Assembly (NCBI GenBank): GCA_017558505.1
Contig: JAFYUM010000049.1
Coordinates: forward strand, 38,711 to 102,710
Source: Ruminococcus sp.
GTDB taxonomy: Bacteria > Bacillota > Clostridia > Oscillospirales > Ruminococcaceae
Reading direction: 5' to 3'
Length of the DNA stretch: 64,000 nucleotides
The notes under the pieces are model-generated. The model saw only the letters and a list, made by a program, of their open reading frames with translations, had not been told where the DNA came from and searched no databases. Every line of letters starts with the position of its first letter. Positions within the stretch are counted from its first letter, which is position 1. The position numbers and the translations under genes are program-made. Positions 8,348 to 16,445 of this stretch are shown here, piece by piece.

Positions 8348-9664
8348 ATGAAAATAATAGAATTAATTCTACTTCTCGTTTTCTGTAATATAATTCCACT
8401 ATGGACTGAAATTTCATTCCCTGTCGGAATAAAAATCGTCGGAATTGTAATGTTGTCAGTTATATTCCTTATTATTCTTATCCGCTGGGAGAAAACCACT
8501 GTAAAAAGCTTCCGTTTAAGCTCCCTGAAAAGGGGAGTGTCACTTCTTTGGCTGACGGGAATGATGATAATTCCCGAAATAATCGTTATAGTACTATATT
8601 TTATCAGATCTGATGCAGGCATTCTGCCGAAGATATTTTCCATTGTTATGCCCTTGCTTGCCATAGGCGTGATATTTATGGACGGCTTTATCCGTACAGC
8701 CGCAGGTTCAAGACAGGTTAAGGCGGCGGATTATATCCTCCTGTTGTTTTTTTGGTGGGTTCCTGTTATAAATCTTTTCCTTATCCGCAAATTCTATAAA
8801 ACAGCCAAAAGAGAATATATTTTTGAGCTTTCAAAGGCGGAGTTTGAATCTGCCCGTGCTGAAAATGAAATTTGCAGGACAAAATACCCTATTGTTATGG
8901 TGCACGGTATTTTCTTCCGTGACTGGCAGTATATGAATTACTGGGGGAGAGTTCCTGCAACACTTATCCGCAATGGAGCAACGGTATATTATGGAAATCA
9001 GCAGTCTGCGAAGTCAATTCCCGACAGTGCCGCTGAACTGAAAGAGCAGATTGAACGTGTGCTTTCGGAAACGGGAGCCGAAAAGGTGAATATTATTGCC
9101 CACTCAAAAGGTGGACTTGACAGCCGCTATGCTATAAGCTCTCTCGGTTTGGGTGACCGTGTAGCAACATTGACTACTATAAATACTCCCCACGGCGGAA
9201 GTGATATGGTTGACTATCTTATGGGGAAAATGCCCGATAAGGTAGTAAAGTGGATAGCTGACAGGTACAACTCCATTTTCCGCAGATTAGGCGATAAAGA
9301 TCCTGATTTTCTTGCAGGTGTAAGGGATTTAAGCCCTGCAAGGGTTAAGGAATTAGCTCCATATATGGAGGATTGCCCCGAGGTAGCCTACAGAAGCTGT
9401 ATGTCGGTTATGAAAAGCGTATTTTCTGCGGGTATTCCTCTTAATGTGGGATATCTTATAATAAAAAGGCTTAACGGCAGAAACGATGGCCTTGTTTGGG
9501 AGAATGCGGCAATACACGGTGAGCATCGAATGGTGACGGCAAGAGGAATACGAGGCATCAGCCACGGTGATACAATTGACCTTTTCCGTGAAAATATCGA
9601 CGGCTATGACGTAAGAGAGTTTTACGCAAATCTTGTGGCTGAACTGAAATCACAGGGTTTCTAG
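8348..9664 (+). CDS. Membrane-anchored alpha/beta hydrolase (lipase-like)
   Basis: A 438-residue protein with about four or five transmembrane helices in the first 150 residues and a C-terminal alpha/beta hydrolase domain. The domain opens with YPIVMVHGIFFRDW (oxyanion-hole HG) and carries the nucleophile elbow AHSKGG, in which the serine is the likely catalytic residue. NTPHGGS follows, as in bacterial triacylglycerol lipases. The likely histidine is at SHGDTID near residue 405. The membrane part suggests the active site works at the membrane surface on lipids or esters. The 3' end overlaps the convergent gene by 15 bases. Confidence 0.85.
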   Translation: MKIIELILLLVFCNIIPLWTEISFPVGIKIVGIVMLSVIFLIILIRWEKTTVKSFRLSSLKRGVSLLWLTGMMIIPEIIVIVLYFIRSDAGILPKIFSIVMPLLAIGVIFMDGFIRTAAGSRQVKAADYILLLFFWWVPVINLFLIRKFYKTAKREYIFELSKAEFESARAENEICRTKYPIVMVHGIFFRDWQYMNYWGRVPATLIRNGATVYYGNQQSAKSIPDSAAELKEQIERVLSETGAEKVNIIAHSKGGLDSRYAISSLGLGDRVATLTTINTPHGGSDMVDYLMGKMPDKVVKWIADRYNSIFRRLGDKDPDFLAGVRDLSPARVKELAPYMEDCPEVAYRSCMSVMKSVFSAGIPLNVGYLIIKRLNGRNDGLVWENAAIHGEHRMVTARGIRGISHGDTIDLFRENIDGYDVREFYANLVAELKSQGF

Positions 9665-10048
9665 CCTACCATTGAATTTCCTGTGGATAAATCGGCATAA
9701 ATAAAAAGCAGGTATGCAGAGTATTCCCCACAAAAGGGTGAAAATCGGGCAGATTTGTCCCATAATATTAAAGGGTAGCTTGGAATAATCCCACACGTGC
9801 CAGCCCATTATGATATTGTCGAATATCCCGACAGCAAATTCTATGGTGGTTATAGATGCCGCACCGATAACACAGCAGCGGATCAGTGTCATTGCAGGGC
9901 GGCTGCTTATAATATAAATAATCGTAAGGACAAAACCACCTGTAAGGCACATTGTCCAATGGGTGTAACCTCTCCCTGCTATTTCTACAAAGGCATAGAG
10001 GAAATATCCCATAAGAAAAGTAAAAATAAATTGATAAAATTTCACCAT
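9650..10048 (-). CDS. CmpB-like putative ABC transporter membrane protein (PF06541 type)
   Basis: A 132-residue protein of about four transmembrane helices. Motifs such as MGYFLYAFVEIAGRGYTHWTM and the Trp-rich WHVWDYSKLPFN/GQICPIF match a family of small clostridial membrane proteins named putative ABC-transporter type IV (CmpB). No ATPase lies nearby, so transport is unproven. I start at ATG 10048, preceded on the minus strand by GAGGTG. A start at 10144 would run into the divergent malQ start and has no ribosome-binding site. It is convergent with the lipase gene. Confidence 0.75.
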   Translation of the reverse strand: MVKFYQFIFTFLMGYFLYAFVEIAGRGYTHWTMCLTGGFVLTIIYIISSRPAMTLIRCCVIGAASITTIEFAVGIFDNIIMGWHVWDYSKLPFNIMGQICPIFTLLWGILCIPAFYLCRFIHRKFNGRLETL

Positions 10049-10110
10049 ACTCACCTCATAGTTATTATGAAGCGGAGCAAAATAATTATACAGAAACGGA
10101 GTTGTGATAT

Positions 10111-11583
10111 ATGCGAAAAAGTTGTATTTTACTTCATATTTCAAGTCTGCCCTCGGAATATGGTATTGGCAAAATGGGAAGCCATGCCTTTGAATTTGTG
10201 GATTTCCTTGTAAAATCGGGAGTTAAGATGTGGCAGATACTTCCTCTTTCACCTACAAGTTATGGCGATTCCCCATATCAGTCATTTTCGGTAAATGCAG
10301 GAAACCCATATTTTATCGACTTTGAAATACTGGAGGGTGATGGTCTTCTTGAAGCTGAGGACTACAAAAATATCGTATGGGATACCGAAGCTGATAAGGT
10401 GGATTATGCCTTGATTTACGATAAGTGTTTTGATGTGTTGCGAATTGCTTATTCTCGTTTCAGGACATCAAAATTCCCTGCTTACAGAAAATTCTGTGAT
10501 AAGAATAAAAGCTGGCTTGATGAGTATGCTCTTTTTATGGCACTTAAATTTGAAAACGGCGGCAAAGCGTGGTATGAGTGGGATAAGGATATCTCAATGC
10601 ACCGCCCGAAGGCTGTTGCTGAATGTAAAAAGCGTCTTAAAAAGGAAAGCGGCTTTTTCAAGTTCTTACAGTTTGAATTCAGCAGACAGTGGACGGAGCT
10701 GAAAAAATATGCCAACGACAAGGGAATTGAAATAGTGGGAGATATCCCGATATACTGTGCTTTGGACAGTGTTGAGGCATGGTCGGAGCACAAGCTGTTT
10801 ATGTTTGACCGCAAACGCCGCCCCGTATGCGTGGCAGGCTGTCCTCCTGATGAGTTTTCACCTACTGGGCAGCTGTGGGGAAATCCCATATATAACTGGG
10901 AATACCACGAAAAGACAGGCTTTGAGTGGTGGATTAACCGCATTGCCAAGGCGGCAGAGCTTTATGATGTTGTACGCATTGACCATTTCCGAGGATTTGA
11001 AAGCTTTTACGCTATTCCCTACGGCAACGAGGATGCAACAGTAGGAGAGTGGATGAAGGGCCCGAATAGTCCATTGTTCCTTGCGGCAGAAGAAAAGTTG
11101 GGCAGGCTGAATATAATTGCAGAGGATTTAGGATTTATTACTCCTGAAGTCCGTGAAATGCTCAATACTTGCGGTTATCCGGGAATGAAAGTATTGCAGT
11201 TCGGTTTCAGCGGCGGAGATAATGAGCATCTGCCCCATAATTTCACCACAACAAATTGCTTTGCATACACAGGCACTCATGATAATGAAACCCTCAACGG
11301 CTGGGTAGGGGATATGGATAAGAATTCACTGAAATTTGCAAAGAAATATCTCAATGTGCGGAAGAAAAGTGAAATCCCCATGGCAGTTATACGCGCTGCT
11401 TGGGGAAGTGTTGCAGGTGTTGCTACCGCTCAAATGCAGGATTTCCTTGACAGTCCGAAGGAGGGCAGAATGAATACTCCCTCTACACTTGGAAATAACT
11501 GGCAGTTCAGAACAAAATCAGAACAGTTCACACCACAGCTTGCGAAGAAAATTAAAAAGCTGAATAAGATTTATAACAGATAA
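10111..11583 (+). CDS. malQ: 4-alpha-glucanotransferase (GH77)
   Basis: Amylomaltase of 490 residues that transfers alpha-1,4-glucan segments in maltodextrin and starch metabolism. The start (SCILLHISSLPSEYGIGKMG) is diagnostic. Catalytic motifs are all present: nucleophile Asp in VVRIDHFRGFE, acid/base Glu in IIAEDLGFITPEV, and the third Asp in GTHDNETLNGW. Length is normal for the short bacterial GH77 form. GGAG sits 9 bases before ATG. It is followed by two GC-rich hairpins, so it is probably monocistronic. No signal peptide, hence cytoplasmic. Confidence 0.96.
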   Translation: MRKSCILLHISSLPSEYGIGKMGSHAFEFVDFLVKSGVKMWQILPLSPTSYGDSPYQSFSVNAGNPYFIDFEILEGDGLLEAEDYKNIVWDTEADKVDYALIYDKCFDVLRIAYSRFRTSKFPAYRKFCDKNKSWLDEYALFMALKFENGGKAWYEWDKDISMHRPKAVAECKKRLKKESGFFKFLQFEFSRQWTELKKYANDKGIEIVGDIPIYCALDSVEAWSEHKLFMFDRKRRPVCVAGCPPDEFSPTGQLWGNPIYNWEYHEKTGFEWWINRIAKAAELYDVVRIDHFRGFESFYAIPYGNEDATVGEWMKGPNSPLFLAAEEKLGRLNIIAEDLGFITPEVREMLNTCGYPGMKVLQFGFSGGDNEHLPHNFTTTNCFAYTGTHDNETLNGWVGDMDKNSLKFAKKYLNVRKKSEIPMAVIRAAWGSVAGVATAQMQDFLDSPKEGRMNTPSTLGNNWQFRTKSEQFTPQLAKKIKKLNKIYNR

Positions 11584-11603
11584 TAAGCTGTTAGCTAATA
11601 GTG

Positions 11604-11628
11604 TAAGGGCGAGGATAACTCGCCCTTA
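11604..11628 (+). terminator. GC-rich hairpin after malQ
   Basis: TAAGGGCGAG pairs perfectly with CTCGCCCTTA around GATAA. It is followed by ATTATTGTG rather than a pure T run. Likely a malQ terminator. Confidence 0.65.
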
Positions 11629-11649
11629 ATTATTGTGTTAAAAAATGAA

Positions 11650-11669
11650 GGGCGGTCATTAGACCGCCC
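11650..11669 (-). terminator. GC-rich hairpin after the dockerin gene
   Basis: GGGCGGTC pairs perfectly with GACCGCCC around ATTA. It is 20 bases past the stop of the minus-strand gene and probably serves it, with TTCATTTTT downstream on that strand. Confidence 0.65.
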
Positions 11670-11689
11670 AAGATTATTATATTCAATAA

Positions 11690-13795
11690 TTATGAATTTT
11701 TAAGTCCGTCAATAGCTTCGAAAGCGTTTTTAATGGCTTCTTCCTCTGTTATTGCATTTCTTGGATTGATTACAAAGTTGTATACACCTATTTTAGCTCT
11801 GCTTGATGTGTTGAGATTTGTTACGTACAATTCAACTTTGAAGTGGTTTGTATCAGCTGTGAGCATTGTTATAACCTGAGAAATATCAGCAGATTCAATA
11901 ACAGGCGTTGTAACCAGTCTCTTTCTGCCGTTAGCGTCTGTAATGAAATAGTCGAAAATGAATAATCCGTCAGCATTTTCAGGGAATGGTGTGAGGAAAG
12001 CTATTTCCTTATCTGTAGATTTTCCGGGAGCAATCTGGCTGAATGTGTACTTTGGAGCTTCAACAGGTCCGTCAGTAACAGTAATCTTTATTTCAGCCTT
12101 TACATTTGGATTGTCAACGCTGTAAACGGTAACTTTACATTCGCCTACGCTGTTTCCGTATACCCAGCCCATTTTGTCAACAGTTGCGATATCGGTATTA
12201 TCTGAAATCCACAGCTCGTCCTTGTTGGCAGCGTCAACGGGGAGCATTGTCACCCATGCAATGTCGGAGCCGCCTACAGGGATAGTCATTTCATATTTAT
12301 CAAGTATAATATCTGTAATTGTTGCGTGGTTGTCAGCATTAACAACAATGCTTGCTGTTGCAACAGGGTTATCCTTGCTGATTGCCATGATAATGCATTT
12401 GCCCTCTTTTTTTGCAGTGATTACGCCATTTTCGTCAACAACAGCAATTGTTTCGTCAGAGCTGATCCAACGGATTGTCTTATCAGTTGCATTTTCGGGA
12501 AGAACTGCTACAGCTACCTTGGCTGTTGAATCAATTGTCATATTGATTTCGCTGTTCTGTACAATAATGCTTTCGACTGGAATATATTCAGTTGTTGTAG
12601 CTGTTGTTGTAACAGGGGCAGTTGTTGTGGTTGTAGTGGTAGTTTCTGTTGTTGTGATAGTAGTTGTTGCAGGCGGTGTTGTAACAGTTGCACCTGATTC
12701 AACAACTATAACTGTAATATGACCATATGCCGCAGGGTTATCCTCGCTTACAACGTGAAGAACAGTAACACCGGGTTTTAATGCTGTAACCCAGCCTTCA
12801 TTGTCAACAATTGCAACCTCTGGCTTGGAACTTGTCCATATCTCATTTTTGTTTACAGCTGTTTCGGGGAGCATTGTAACTCTTGCTGAAAGTTCAGCTG
12901 TACCTGCTTCCATTGTAAACTCGGTACGTGAAACCTTGAGTGATTTTACGTGTCTTGTATCTTTTACAGTAACCTTGATATCAGCGGAAACATCGGGATT
13001 GTCAACGCTTGTAACAGTGATGATGCATTCGCCCTCGGAAACACCTATAACCCAGCCCTCGCTGTCAACTATTGCAACAGCTTCGTTGGAGCTTGTCCAC
13101 TTTTCAGCTTTATTTGGTGCGTTTTCGGGGAGCATTGTAACATAAGCTGCTAAAGCGCCCTCTCCTGCATTTACAATCATTTCACTTCTTGTAATGCGTA
13201 TATCTGAAACTTTTAAAGATGTTGTAGTTGTAGTAACCGGCTTTGTGGTTGTAGTTGTAGTAGTTGTGAGCTTTGCTGTTGTTGTGGTAGTTGTTGCTTT
13301 AGTTGTTGTCTTGGTTGTTGTTTTCGTTGTAGTGGGTTTAGTAGTTGTTGCCTTGGTTGTGGTAGTAGTTGTAGGCTTGGTGGTTGTTGTGGCAGTAGTT
13401 GTAGTAGTTACATTGGTAGATTCGCCTTTGATAAAGTCAACAATATTTGAGTTGCCGCCTGTAGAAATATAAGCGTAATAATCAAGTACGTGTGAAGCGT
13501 CAACAGAGTCGATTGTGCCGTTCTGATCAACGTCGGCACATTTTTTCTGTGCTGAGTTAAGTGTGGAGGTTCCGCCTGTTGAAACTACGGAATACTCTCC
13601 GAGAATAAGAGAAGCGTCAACGGAATCGACAGAGCCGTTTATATCGACATCGCCAATTATGATTCTTGCGCTTTCAAAGAGATTTGTCATGCCGCTTTCA
13701 AGAGGATATGATGTAGTATATCCCGTTGCAGGCATTGCAGAGCCGAAGCAGAATGCAGCGGCTAAAAGTGCTGATGTGATTTTCTTTTTATTCAT
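11690..13795 (-). CDS. Secreted protein: N-terminal dockerin, Thr-rich linkers, four Ig-like (BIG2) domains
   Basis: A 701-residue secreted protein. A Sec signal peptide (about 1-30) leads directly into a dockerin with two Ca-binding repeats, DVDINGSVDSVDAS and DVDQNGTIDSVDAS, both with SV at the recognition positions. A long TTTTKPTTT-type linker (about 125-200) follows, then two BIG2-like domains, a second Thr-rich linker (about 375-400), two more BIG2-like domains, and a C-terminal module of about 120 residues. Each Ig repeat carries a WxSSxxxVAIVDxxGWV-like core. No catalytic domain is visible. The start at 13795 is served by GGGAG; it is presumably attached to a cohesin scaffold on the cell surface. 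Confidence 0.9.
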   Translation of the reverse strand: MNKKKITSALLAAAFCFGSAMPATGYTTSYPLESGMTNLFESARIIIGDVDINGSVDSVDASLILGEYSVVSTGGTSTLNSAQKKCADVDQNGTIDSVDASHVLDYYAYISTGGNSNIVDFIKGESTNVTTTTTATTTTKPTTTTTTKATTTKPTTTKTTTKTTTKATTTTTTAKLTTTTTTTTKPVTTTTTSLKVSDIRITRSEMIVNAGEGALAAYVTMLPENAPNKAEKWTSSNEAVAIVDSEGWVIGVSEGECIITVTSVDNPDVSADIKVTVKDTRHVKSLKVSRTEFTMEAGTAELSARVTMLPETAVNKNEIWTSSKPEVAIVDNEGWVTALKPGVTVLHVVSEDNPAAYGHITVIVVESGATVTTPPATTTITTTETTTTTTTTAPVTTTATTTEYIPVESIIVQNSEINMTIDSTAKVAVAVLPENATDKTIRWISSDETIAVVDENGVITAKKEGKCIIMAISKDNPVATASIVVNADNHATITDIILDKYEMTIPVGGSDIAWVTMLPVDAANKDELWISDNTDIATVDKMGWVYGNSVGECKVTVYSVDNPNVKAEIKITVTDGPVEAPKYTFSQIAPGKSTDKEIAFLTPFPENADGLFIFDYFITDANGRKRLVTTPVIESADISQVITMLTADTNHFKVELYVTNLNTSSRAKIGVYNFVINPRNAITEEEAIKNAFEAIDGLKNS

Positions 13796-13879
13796 AATTT
13801 CTCCCTCTACGCAGAAGCATATCATTCAATTCCCCATAATTCACGCAGATACACTTCTATGCTTTAATTTAACAGAATA

Positions 13880-13908
13880 ATTATACACCCTTTTAGCAGA
13901 AAAATCAA
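13880..13908 (-). promoter_or_regulatory. SigA promoter of the dockerin gene
   Basis: On the minus strand TTGATT (13908-13903), a 17-base spacer and TATAAT (13885-13880) lie about 80 bases before the start codon. Confidence 0.7.
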
Positions 13909-13964
13909 GCAATATAGCGGATTTTGTTAATTTTTACAAAAAAATACAATTTGTTGCCGTTTCT

Positions 13965-13993
13965 TTCGATATATAGACATAAAGTATGGGGGT
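13965..13993 (-). promoter_or_regulatory. Possible SigI-type promoter of the dockerin gene
   Basis: On the minus strand ATACCCCC (ACCCC at 13993-13989) is followed after 20 bases by CGAA (13968-13965). This resembles the ACCCC/CG(T/A)A pattern before sigI and the divergent Pro-rich gene (19-base separation there) and the described SigI consensus. The spacing differs by one base, so this is a candidate only. Confidence 0.4.
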
Positions 13994-14007
13994 ATGTATA
14001 GGTATTG

Positions 14008-14040
14008 TAAAGAAAAACCGCACAGAAAAATCCGTGCGGT
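14008..14040 (-). terminator. Terminator of cdaA-cdaR
   Basis: On the minus strand ACCGCAC pairs with GTGCGGT, followed by TTTTTCTTT, nine bases after the cdaR stop. Confidence 0.8.
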
Positions 14041-14049
14041 CATTGTAAA

Positions 14050-15372
14050 TTATGGAAGTCGTGAGGTGGAGGATGTTGTCTTTTCAGCTTTTGTTCGCTC
14101 AATTGTAACCTTTGCATTTGTGGCTATCCATACATCATCAAAGGAAGGGCAGGAGAAAATAACACCCTGATTGAATTGCTCCTCTGTGATAGTTGTATTA
14201 AGCAGATTGACTTCTCCGAAAATATCCTCGGCGGTTATCTCTGCAAGGGATTCCGCAGAGCCTATAATAGTAACATCAATCTGCGGTGTAATGATCGAAT
14301 AATCATACACATTGTCGGGTAGGTTACTTATCTGTATGTGGTCGCTGCTGATAGTCATAGGTATTTCTTCAAGGTCTGTATCATCAATTGTAACCACAAC
14401 GGATTCAAGGTCTGAAACATTGATAAGCTCTGTATTTTCAAGACGCTTTTCAATGGAGAATGTGCGTGAAAATCCGGATCTGATTTCATAAAGGGGGATA
14501 AGTCCTACATCAAGTACGTCGGGGATCTCCACCTGACTGTTATTGCAGGCAAGTGTTACCGAATCTGTTGAAAGTCTGAACTTTATTGTATCCTTATTGA
14601 AATTTTCGGGAGCATAGGCTATTGACGCTGTCAAGCCCACTTTTTTCTGTGTTCGCACAGCAATGTTGATATCAAAGGTTGATGTGCTGATTTCAAGCGC
14701 AGATTTTTCAAGGTCGATAGCAGCATTTTCCTTGGTGTAAAGCTTCAGCTCCGCACCGCTTAAAACGTAGGAGGTATCAAGGCTCATTTCTTTGTTTGAA
14801 ACGGCAAAGCACTTGTCTATCATATCAAGCTTTGTAGAAGGTCCTGTTATGCTTATACGTGAGGGGATACATTTGTATTCGTCGGGATTTTTTACCTTTC
14901 CTTCAACAATCTGTACATTCGGGGTAAGGGGAACTACATCAAATTCTCTTGTATCCATTTTATCAAAGACAACAGTCGCTTTTGAGGGGGAAATGGATTT
15001 AACCTCATATTTTATTCCGCTTTCGCTTTTGATTTTAAGGGGAAGCTTTTTTGTTTCCACCGTTGAAACATTATCTGCGTCAAAATAAGCGGTCAGGGTT
15101 TCGTTGGTGAGATAACCTATCTGTGTACGGCTTCCGAGAATTTCAACGGTAACTTCCTCCACATCGCAGGAGGTAACGCTCAACCCGTTCTGACTTGCGG
15201 TGGAGCCTGTTATATTTGTTGTAACAGGGATATGATAGACTGTTTTCTGTACCGAGGGGTACTGGGTAAGTGAAATGAAAAGCCATAATAAAACAGCGAT
15301 AATTCCTGCAAGAACCGCAAGGAAAAGATTGCTTGACATATACTTTTCTCTGAATTTTTCGAGAAGTTTCAC
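14050..15372 (-). CDS. cdaR: YbbR-like regulator of diadenylate cyclase
   Basis: A 440-residue single-pass membrane protein. An N-terminal helix (LFLAVLAGIIAVLLWLFISL, about 16-35) anchors a large outer region of about four YbbR domains (repeated VxIxGPSTKLD and PLTPNV-like segments). YbbR/CdaR binds CdaA and modulates c-di-AMP synthesis in Firmicutes. The start overlaps the cdaA stop by four bases, the conserved gene order. The C-terminus is a short charged/Thr-Ser tail. Length is typical for CdaR. Confidence 0.92.
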   Translation of the reverse strand: MKLLEKFREKYMSSNLFLAVLAGIIAVLLWLFISLTQYPSVQKTVYHIPVTTNITGSTASQNGLSVTSCDVEEVTVEILGSRTQIGYLTNETLTAYFDADNVSTVETKKLPLKIKSESGIKYEVKSISPSKATVVFDKMDTREFDVVPLTPNVQIVEGKVKNPDEYKCIPSRISITGPSTKLDMIDKCFAVSNKEMSLDTSYVLSGAELKLYTKENAAIDLEKSALEISTSTFDINIAVRTQKKVGLTASIAYAPENFNKDTIKFRLSTDSVTLACNNSQVEIPDVLDVGLIPLYEIRSGFSRTFSIEKRLENTELINVSDLESVVVTIDDTDLEEIPMTISSDHIQISNLPDNVYDYSIITPQIDVTIIGSAESLAEITAEDIFGEVNLLNTTITEEQFNQGVIFSCPSFDDVWIATNAKVTIERTKAEKTTSSTSRLP

Positions 15373-16250
15373 TTTTTATTCCTCCTTCCGATAATAGAGG
15401 AAATTCTTTTCTTTGCTGTATTATCTTCGTCGGGATCCTCGTAGAATATTTCCTTTTCAAGGGCATATTTCAGCTTCATACGTGTGTAGTCACGGGTGAG
15501 GACTCCGTTTATAGCCAGCGAAATCTGACCTGTTTCCTCTGATACGATAATAACAACGGCGTCGGAGTTTTCACTCATGCCGATAGCGGCACGGTGACGG
15601 GAGCCGAGGCTTTTATCAATGGTAAGATCGCTTTTGGGACGGGGCAGAAAGCAGGCTGCCGCAAGTATAAGACCGTCACGCATAATAACAGCACCGTCGT
15701 GGAGGGGAGTTTTAGGGTAGAAGATATTACCGAAAACCTCTTTGCTGGGGATAGCGTTCATAAGTGTACCTGTTTCAATCTGCTCGCCAAGACGGGTTTT
15801 TCTTTCGATTACAATAAGGGCACCTGTACAGCTTGCGGAAAGCTCCACGCAGGAGTCACAGATAGCCTCGATAGCGTTGTTCCATCGCTGTTTTATATCA
15901 TTTGAGGGCATACCTATTCCGATAAAATTCATACCGAATTTAGTCTGTCCGAACTGTTCAAGAGCTCGGCGGATTTCGGGCTGAAAGAGGATAAGCATGG
16001 CAAGAAGTCCGACGTCGAGAGCATTGCCGAGGATATATTCCATAACGGTAAGCTCGCACAGACTGCTTATGATGTAAGCAGCCACAAGGACGAGAATGCC
16101 CTTGATAAGCTGTCCTGCACGTGTTTCACGAACCAGCTTCAGTAGCAGATAGATTATGTAGGTGAGTGCCAGAAGGTCTATTATTTCTTTAAATCCTATA
16201 GTAGACATCAGGCTGAAGAAAGCATATTTTATATCCTGAAAAGAAGGCAT
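15369..16250 (-). CDS. cdaA: Diadenylate cyclase CdaA (DAC domain)
   Basis: A 293-residue membrane enzyme that condenses two ATP into c-di-AMP. Three transmembrane helices occupy about 10-95. The cytosolic DAC domain shows both catalytic signatures: DGAVI in TPLHDGAVIMRDG (metal/ATP) and RHR in GSRHRAAIGMSENSDA. c-di-AMP controls K+ and osmotic homeostasis and wall stress responses; a TrkA-TrkH system lies elsewhere in the window. The gene is first in the operon with cdaR, and a promoter and a short leader hairpin lie upstream. Confidence 0.96.
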   Translation of the reverse strand: MPSFQDIKYAFFSLMSTIGFKEIIDLLALTYIIYLLLKLVRETRAGQLIKGILVLVAAYIISSLCELTVMEYILGNALDVGLLAMLILFQPEIRRALEQFGQTKFGMNFIGIGMPSNDIKQRWNNAIEAICDSCVELSASCTGALIVIERKTRLGEQIETGTLMNAIPSKEVFGNIFYPKTPLHDGAVIMRDGLILAAACFLPRPKSDLTIDKSLGSRHRAAIGMSENSDAVVIIVSEETGQISLAINGVLTRDYTRMKLKYALEKEIFYEDPDEDNTAKKRISSIIGRRNKK

Positions 16251-16278
16251 AATTATATCACAACCTGTTCAATAATAA

Positions 16279-16293
16279 GGGGGCTACTCCCCC
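16279..16293 (-). promoter_or_regulatory. Leader hairpin of cdaA
   Basis: GGGG-GAGTAG-CCCCC on the minus strand lies just after the -10 box, followed by TTATTATTG. It is a short hairpin close to the transcript 5' end; attenuation or mRNA protection are possible roles. Confidence 0.4.
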
Positions 16294-16301
16294 TATATTA
16301 T

Positions 16302-16329
16302 ATTGTACCACAATTTCAGATTATTTCAA
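16302..16329 (-). promoter_or_regulatory. SigA promoter of cdaA-cdaR
   Basis: On the minus strand TTGAAA (16329-16324), a 16-base spacer, and TACAAT (16307-16302) with an extended TGG before the -10. Confidence 0.65.
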
Positions 16330-16420
16330 TAGGTTTTTATCATTTTCCGAAAAATTTTATATTTTTACTTCAAAATGTTCACAATTGGAAAGTTTAAGTT
16401 CCATTATGTGAAATTTTTAG

Positions 16421-16442
16421 GGGGCGATGTTCACATCGCCCC
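16421..16442 (-). terminator. Perfect hairpin after the cysteine desulfurase-like gene
   Basis: GGGGCGATGT-TC-ACATCGCCCC, a perfect 10-bp stem, starts right after the stop codon of the minus-strand gene. The T-tract is weak (TAAAAATTTC). It shares its core with 7649-7666. Confidence 0.6.
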
Positions 16443-16445
16443 GAA

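Noticed and set aside
13240..13420. Repeat array that might be mistaken for a CRISPR
   Set aside because: The repeats are simple Thr codon runs of a linker without uniform repeats and spacers. No CRISPR array or cas gene is present in the window.
12174..13472. Long plus-strand reading frames opposite the dockerin gene
   Set aside because: They are Val-rich mirror images of the Thr-rich linker and Ig-like repeats, without ribosome-binding sites or family resemblance.
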